From contig NC_064040.1 in NCBI RefSeq assembly GCF_932526225.1, positions 3,941,681-4,005,680 of the forward strand: DNA of 64,000 nt, in the 5' to 3' direction. Shown in pieces: positions 60,701 through 64,000 of this stretch (position 1 is the stretch's first letter; every line of letters starts with the position of its first letter). A program made the translations under genes and the position numbers. The notes beneath the pieces were generated by a model. The model was given only the letters and a program-made list of their open reading frames with translations, did not search any database and was not told the DNA's origin. This stretch comes from Nematostella vectensis. Taxonomy: Eukaryota > Cnidaria > Anthozoa > Actiniaria > Edwardsiidae.

Positions 60701-62172
60701 TTGACGGAGATATTCTTTCCCCCCCCCCCGTGTATTCACCTATTACCCACCTTGCATTCGCCGTTGACGCAGATATCCCCCCCCCTTGTATTAACCTGTT
60801 ACCCACTTTGCATTCGCCGTTAACGCAGATATTCTTTCCCCCCTTGTATTCACCTATTACCCACCTTGCATTCGCCGTTGACGCAAATATCCTCCCCCCT
60901 TGTATTCACCTATTACCCACATTGCATTCGCCGTTGACGCAGATATCCTTCTCCACCTTGTATTCACCTGTTACCCACCTTGCATTCGCCGTTGACGCAG
61001 ATATTCTACCCCCCCCCTTGTGTTCACCTATTACCCACATTGCATTAGCCGTTGACGCAAATATCCTATCCCAACTTGTATTCACCTATTACCCACCTTG
61101 CATTCGCCGTTGACGCAGATATCGTACGAGTCCTGCCCGCACCTTGTGCCGTCCACGACTTTCTCGCCCCATTTATAATAGAAGTATTCGCCTTTGGGCA
61201 TACAATTCAGTCCGCATCTATCCACGCCTGTTAGGACAAGAAATTTGGGGTTAGCCTGTAGTGCCATTTGAGGGGAGGACTGGGAGTTATTAATTTATTA
61301 GGCAAGCATGTCCATCCCGCCTGAGATACTCGGGTGGTGGCCTTCGAATGCGGGACTGGAGGTTCTGTCTGCTTGTTACCTGGTATATAGGGGACCCATT
61401 TGTACTTCCGGCCGTCTAAGGTCCTATTATTGAACTCCGCGCATTGCTCGTACCGGAAATTTCCAGAACCCTCCGGGCAATCCTGTGAAAAGAGAATGTC
61501 ACGATGTCACTTGAACTAGGTAAACATACCACTTCGACTTCTTCCCTCCCCTTCAACCGAACGCGCCCTTTCTGAGGCAATGCACCCCTATTTCCTCCCC
61601 TTCAACCGAACGCGCCCTTTCTGAGGCAATGCACCCCTATTTCCTCCCCTTCAACCGAACGCGCCCTTTCTGAGGCAATGCACCCCTATTTCCTCCCCTC
61701 CAACCGAACGCGCCCTTACTGAGGCAATGCACCCCTATTTCCTCCTCTTCAACCGAACGCGCTCTTTCTGAGGGACGGTGGACAAGTACTGGATTATGGA
61801 TAAAGGATGTTGCGAAGCCTTTTTTTCGTAACATAAATAAACAGGCTCTACAGGCATCCCAGGAAGCTGTTCCCAGGCCCTTCGGACTGACATATAAAAT
61901 AAATAAATATACGGGAGTTTACATTACGCTTTAAATTTCAAGAGACTCTTATCGATACATGCATTTTCGACGCTTGTTATGGAGCCATTTCAACATTAGT
62001 GCACTGTTTCAATACACGGTATCATTACAAGGCATTAAGTGTAAGGCATCATTATACTGCCTTAATGCACGGCATCATTACACGGCACGTGACACGCCTT
62101 GTCATTTCACTCACCTGTATGTTACAGGTTCTGTAATTGAACTCTTCTGGACATGTTTTCCCGCCACTATCC
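48752..62172 (-). CDS. Papilin / ADAMTS-like secreted matrix protein, 3' part (5' end outside window)
   Basis: Seventeen exons join in frame to 1020 residues ending at a TAG. Domain order: end of a TSP1 repeat (GGKTCPEEFNYRTCN), ADAMTS cysteine-rich module (FRYEQCAEFNNRTLDGRKYK, CGLNCMPKGEYFYYKWG, DKCRVCNGNGENC), spacer (GYKEFLVIPPGATNLRIEEI to GKFFFNGNYVV, YKFAGTLFRYER), six more TSP1 repeats each with W..W and CxxxCGxG, a Thr/Pro-rich linker, two I-set Ig domains (LLTCRAEG..DEGTYSCYA; LTIYCQFSG..DAGLYECQA) and a C-terminal PLAC domain (CEDDESVAECSIVKRVNYC, CCKTC). No metalloprotease domain lies in the window; one could exist upstream. No Kunitz domains, which typical papilins have, so ADAMTSL1/3-like is equally possible. 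Such proteins act in extracellular matrix. Several introns hold arrays copied from exon ends. Confidence 0.9.
50125..50480. repeat. 57-bp repeat copied from the Ig exon end and its splice donor, 6 copies
   Basis: Unit (plus) GGTCCCTTATAGGGGTACAT, ACCGACAACCCTAAGATTTG, CAGTTCTTGTTTGTAAA. On the minus strand each unit ends AACCTTAGGGTTGTCG|GTATGT, as does the functional exon ending at 50432. The length is a multiple of three, and the exon frame stays open through the array, reading GMYPYKGPLQTRTANLRVV per unit. Confidence 0.95.
50734..52503. mobile_element. 1.77-kb DNA element with ~110-bp terminal inverted repeats
   Basis: Left end ATCGGACTAATTGCAACACA, AGGTTTTTT, and further in ATAACATACTAAAAGTCTAA and ATCGGAGCACGCAAA; the same sequence in inverse runs from 52503 back to about 52395. 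It fills most of the intron between the Thr/Pro exon and the first Ig exon. No intact frame is inside; a reverse-strand Cys-rich fragment (CSCRMDNLACSPYGQCKG) near 51100-51170 may be a relic of its protein. No clear target duplication. Confidence 0.7.
52773..53342 (-). other. Thr/Pro-rich mucin-like linker exon with coding repeats
   Basis: A 570-bp exon encoding about 25 tandem copies of TTTRP/TTKRP (15-bp unit CGACCGACGACGACA type) between unique ends APPPTWEPFTQAIE and IVPARIVEGPRDI. Threonine density suggests O-glycosylation, as in mucin-like stalks; Arg/Lys at every fifth residue makes it strongly basic. It separates TSP1 repeats from the Ig domains. Donor ATCA|GTGAGT. Confidence 0.9.
54165..54365. 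repeat. Three copies of a TSP1 exon end plus donor
   Basis: The end of exon 54516-54337 (coding PPMWHASQWSR) with donor CGG|GTAAGT and about 45 bp of intron is repeated twice more downstream at about 54180-54260 and 54255-54330. Copies read CATACGACATGGGAGGGC and CATACCATATGGTAGGAC versus functional CGTGCCACATTGGAGGGC. One copy keeps GTAAGTGAA; in the other the donor is GTATGT. Confidence 0.9.
55030..55425. repeat. ~38-bp intronic repeat, about 10 copies
   Basis: Unit TATTGTCTTGGGTGTCCTGT plus GGTAATAAAATACCCC in the intron between two TSP1 exons (55687-55477 and 54997-54809). Unlike its neighbours it shows no match to either exon end. Confidence 0.93.
55697..55850. repeat. ~57-bp intronic repeat, about 3 copies
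   Basis: Unit with GGGAGGGGTCAGG, TTTTGCCTGTTATAAGTCAC and CGATGTA directly upstream of the acceptor of exon 55687-55477. Beyond it, at about 55885-55905, CTCTGCCCTCCCCAGTAATC is a second copy of the end of exon 56051-55925 and its donor (CCCTGCCCTCCCCGGTAAGTC). Confidence 0.85.
56436..56755. mobile_element. 320-bp MITE with 6-bp target duplication
   Basis: Ends CATACCTGTCAACTCTCCCG and, in inverse, CATACCTGTCAACCTCCGAA, flanked on both sides by AGTCAT (56430-56435 and 56756-56761). Internal CTCCCGC motifs. Non-coding. It lies in the intron between exons 57815-57674 and 56051-55925 of the matrix gene. Intact ends and exact duplication suggest a fairly recent insertion. Confidence 0.85.
58606..59672. 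repeat. 38/24-bp repeat array copied from the spacer exon end and its splice donor
   Basis: About 30 copies of ACCTACCTATAAAGTGCACG plus GATGGTCCGTGTATGTAC, some shortened by loss of ACCTACCT. The functional exon 59735-59655 ends, on the minus strand, CCATCCGTACACTTTATAG|GTAGGTGTACATACACGGA; this is the unit itself, with both the last 19 exon bases and the donor GTAGGT. Most full units keep TATAG|GTAGGT. Confidence 0.95.
60560..61130. repeat. ~57-bp repeat array copied from the cysteine-rich exon end and donor, about 10 copies
   Basis: Unit (plus) ATTCACCTATTACCCACCTT, GCATTCGCCGTTGACGCAGA, TAT then a variable C-run. On the minus strand this is GATATCTGCGTCAACGGCGA, ATGCAAG|GTGGGT, the end of exon 61227-61097 (coding DICVNGECK) with its donor. 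C-run length varies between copies. Confidence 0.95.
61540..61775. repeat. 49-bp intronic repeat, about 5 copies
   Basis: Unit TTCCTCCCCTTCAACCGAAC, GCGCCCTTTCTGAGGCAATG, CACCCCTAT upstream of exon 61482-61380. It is pyrimidine-rich on the plus strand, hence purine-rich in the transcript. No match to the neighbouring exon ends. Confidence 0.95.
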
Positions 62173-62229
62173 CTGAATAAGAAAGAAAGAAATCACCACC
62201 TCGAAATACTGAGTTAGAATTCTTTCTGC

Positions 62230-64000
62230 AACCAAGTATCCATGTATTCCACGTAAGTAAACGTTTGACACGTTATACCCAGACATACTCGATTCTAATA
62301 GGATAAAAACAACTCACGTGACATCCTTACATGATCCAGTCATACTCACTTCCGATAGGCCAAATTTACTCACGTGACATCCAGATATACTCGCTTCCGA
62401 TAGGACAATAACTACTCACGTGACATCCAGATACTCGCTTCCGATAGGACAAAAACTACTCACGTGATATCCAGACATACTCGCTTCCGATAGGAAAAAA
62501 AACTACTCACGTGATATCTAGACATACCCGCTTCCGATAGGACAAAAACTACTCACGTGATATCCAGACATACTCGCTTCTGATAGGACAAAACTACTAA
62601 CGTGATATCCAGACATACTCGCTTCCGATAGGACAAAAACTACTCACGTGATATCCAGACATACTCGCTTCCGATAGGAGAAAATATACTCACGTGACAT
62701 CCAAACATACTCGCTTCCGATAGAAGAAAGACTACTCACGTGATATCCAGACATACTCGCTTCCGATAGGACAAAAACTACTCACGTGATATCCAGACAT
62801 ACTCGCTTCCGATAGGACAAAAACTACTCACGTGATATCCAGACATACTCGCTTCCGATAGGACAAAAACTACTCACGTGATATCCAGACATACTCGCTT
62901 CTAATAGGACAAAAACTACTCACGTGATATCCAGACATACTCGCTTCTGATAGGACAAAAACTACTCACGTGATATCCAGACATACTCGCTTCTGATAGG
63001 ACAAAAACTACTCACGTGATATCCAGACATACTCGCTTCCGATAGGACAAAAACTACTCACGTGATATCCAGACATACTCGCTTCCGATAGGACAAAAAC
63101 TACTCACGTGATATCCAGACATACTCGCTTCTAATAGGACAAAAACTACTCACGTGATATCCAGACATACTCGCTTCTGATAGGACAAAAACTACTCACG
63201 TGATATCCAGACATACTCGCTTCTGATAGGACAAAAACTACTCACGTGATATCCAGACATACTCGCTTCTGATAGGACAAAAACTACTCACGTGATATCT
63301 AGACATACCCGCTTCCGATAGGACAAAAACTACTCACGTGATATCCAGACATACTCGCTTCTGATAGGACAAAACTACTAACGTGATATCCAGACATACT
63401 CGCTTCCGATAGGACAAAAACTACTCACGTGATATCCAGACATACTCGCTTCCGATAGGAGAAAATATACTCACGTGACATCCAGACATACTCGCTTCCG
63501 ATAGAAGAAAGACTACTCACGTGATATCCAGACATACTCGCTTCCGATAGGACAAAAACTACTCACGTGATATCTATACATACTCGCTTCCGATAGGACA
63601 AAAACTACTCACGTGATATCCAGACATACTCGCTTCCGATAGGACAAAAACTACTCACGTGATATCCAGACATACTCGCTTCCGATAGGACAAAAACTAC
63701 TCACGTGATATCCAGACATACTCGCTTCTGATAGGACAAAAACTACTCACGTGATATCCAGACATACTCGCTTCTAATAGGACAAAAACTACTCACGTGA
63801 TATCCAGACATACTCGCTTCTGATAGGACAAAAACTACTCACGTGATATCCAGACATACTCGCTTCCGATAGGACAAAAACTACTCACGTGATATCCAGA
63901 CATACTCGCTTCCGATAGGACAAAAACTACTCACGTGATATCCAGACATACTCGCTTCTGATAGGACAAAAACTACTCACGTGATATCCAGACATACTCG
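62230..64000. repeat. 46-bp array at the window edge, probably copied from an upstream TSP1 exon end and donor
   Basis: About 37 copies of GATATCCAGACATACTCGCT, TCCGATAGGACAAAAACTAC, TCACGT. On the minus strand each unit reads CGGAAGCGAGTATGTCTGGA, TATCAC|GTGAGT. Translated in the phase required by the next exon this is RKRVCLDI followed by T, then DSGGKTCPEEFNYRTC, a normal TSP1 continuation. One unit here or just beyond 64000 is therefore probably the real exon end. The array continues past the edge. Confidence 0.88.

Larger units (their letters stand above)
48752..62172 (-). other. Exon map of the papilin/ADAMTS-like gene
   Basis: Exons 5' to 3' in the window: 62172-62115, 61482-61380, 61227-61097, 60440-60323, 59735-59655, 58420-58257, 57815-57674, 56051-55925, 55687-55477, 54997-54809, 54516-54337, 54072-53893, 53636-53483, 53342-52773, 50671-50432, 49922-49647, 48891-48752. 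The lengths sum to 3064 bp: one base completes a codon from an upstream exon, then 1021 codons with stop. From 55477 to 53893 four TSP1 introns are all phase 0 and cut just before the first Cys of each repeat, so those TSP1 exons are symmetrical and exchangeable. Confidence 0.9.

Noticed and set aside
48752-64000. Kunitz or reprolysin protease domain in the matrix protein
   Set aside because: No Cys pattern of a Kunitz fold and no HExxH motif is seen in any exon that splices in frame; a protease domain, if present, would lie beyond the right edge.

Overview
The window is eukaryotic nuclear DNA from an animal. Genes are split by short introns with GT-AG, GC-AG and minor-class AT-AC ends. They encode metazoan families, and the introns are full of minisatellites and DNA transposon remnants. 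A voltage-gated sodium channel alpha subunit with a D-E-E-A pore, together with this intron style, points to an anthozoan cnidarian. A sea anemone such as Nematostella is my best guess, but no species marker was tested.

Layout from left to right. 252-1515 is a 46-bp minisatellite. 1580-4386 (minus) is an XK-related (XKR) membrane protein with a long repeat-bearing N-terminal extension. 4992-6700 (plus) is a D-2-hydroxyacid dehydrogenase of the glyoxylate/hydroxypyruvate reductase type, head to head with the XKR gene. 7206-12908 (minus) is the DNA-protein crosslink protease SPRTN, complete in six exons. 13749-18673 is a candidate CACTA/EnSpm-like transposon. It has CACAGG termini, a 3-bp target duplication and subterminal tandem repeats, and it carries an unrecognised spliced gene and a truncated LINE. 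19564-19857 (plus) is dynein light chain roadblock, intronless. About 20030-25710 is a 40-bp satellite of roughly 140 units with higher-order duplications. 26408-46341 (minus) is a complete 25-exon sodium channel gene that reads in frame for 1712 residues. 48752 to beyond 62172 (minus) is the 3' part of a papilin/ADAMTS-like secreted matrix protein with TSP1, cysteine-rich, spacer, six more TSP1, a Thr/Pro-rich linker, two Ig domains and PLAC. Its 5' end lies past the right edge.

The genes do not form a pathway: they are ordinary neighbours in an animal genome. The unexpected pattern is structural. In three unrelated genes (SPRTN, the sodium channel and the matrix protein), at least eight intronic tandem repeats are copies of the last bases of the preceding exon together with its 5' splice site. 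Introns here appear to grow by tandem duplication across the exon/intron junction. In several arrays each unit still carries an intact splice donor, so the real junction is followed by several to dozens of decoys. In one case (Ig exon ending at 50432) the decoy units stay open in the protein frame and could add 19-residue modules.

The sodium channel also keeps two minor-spliceosome introns, one AT-AC and one GT-AG, both with near-consensus donor and branch sites.
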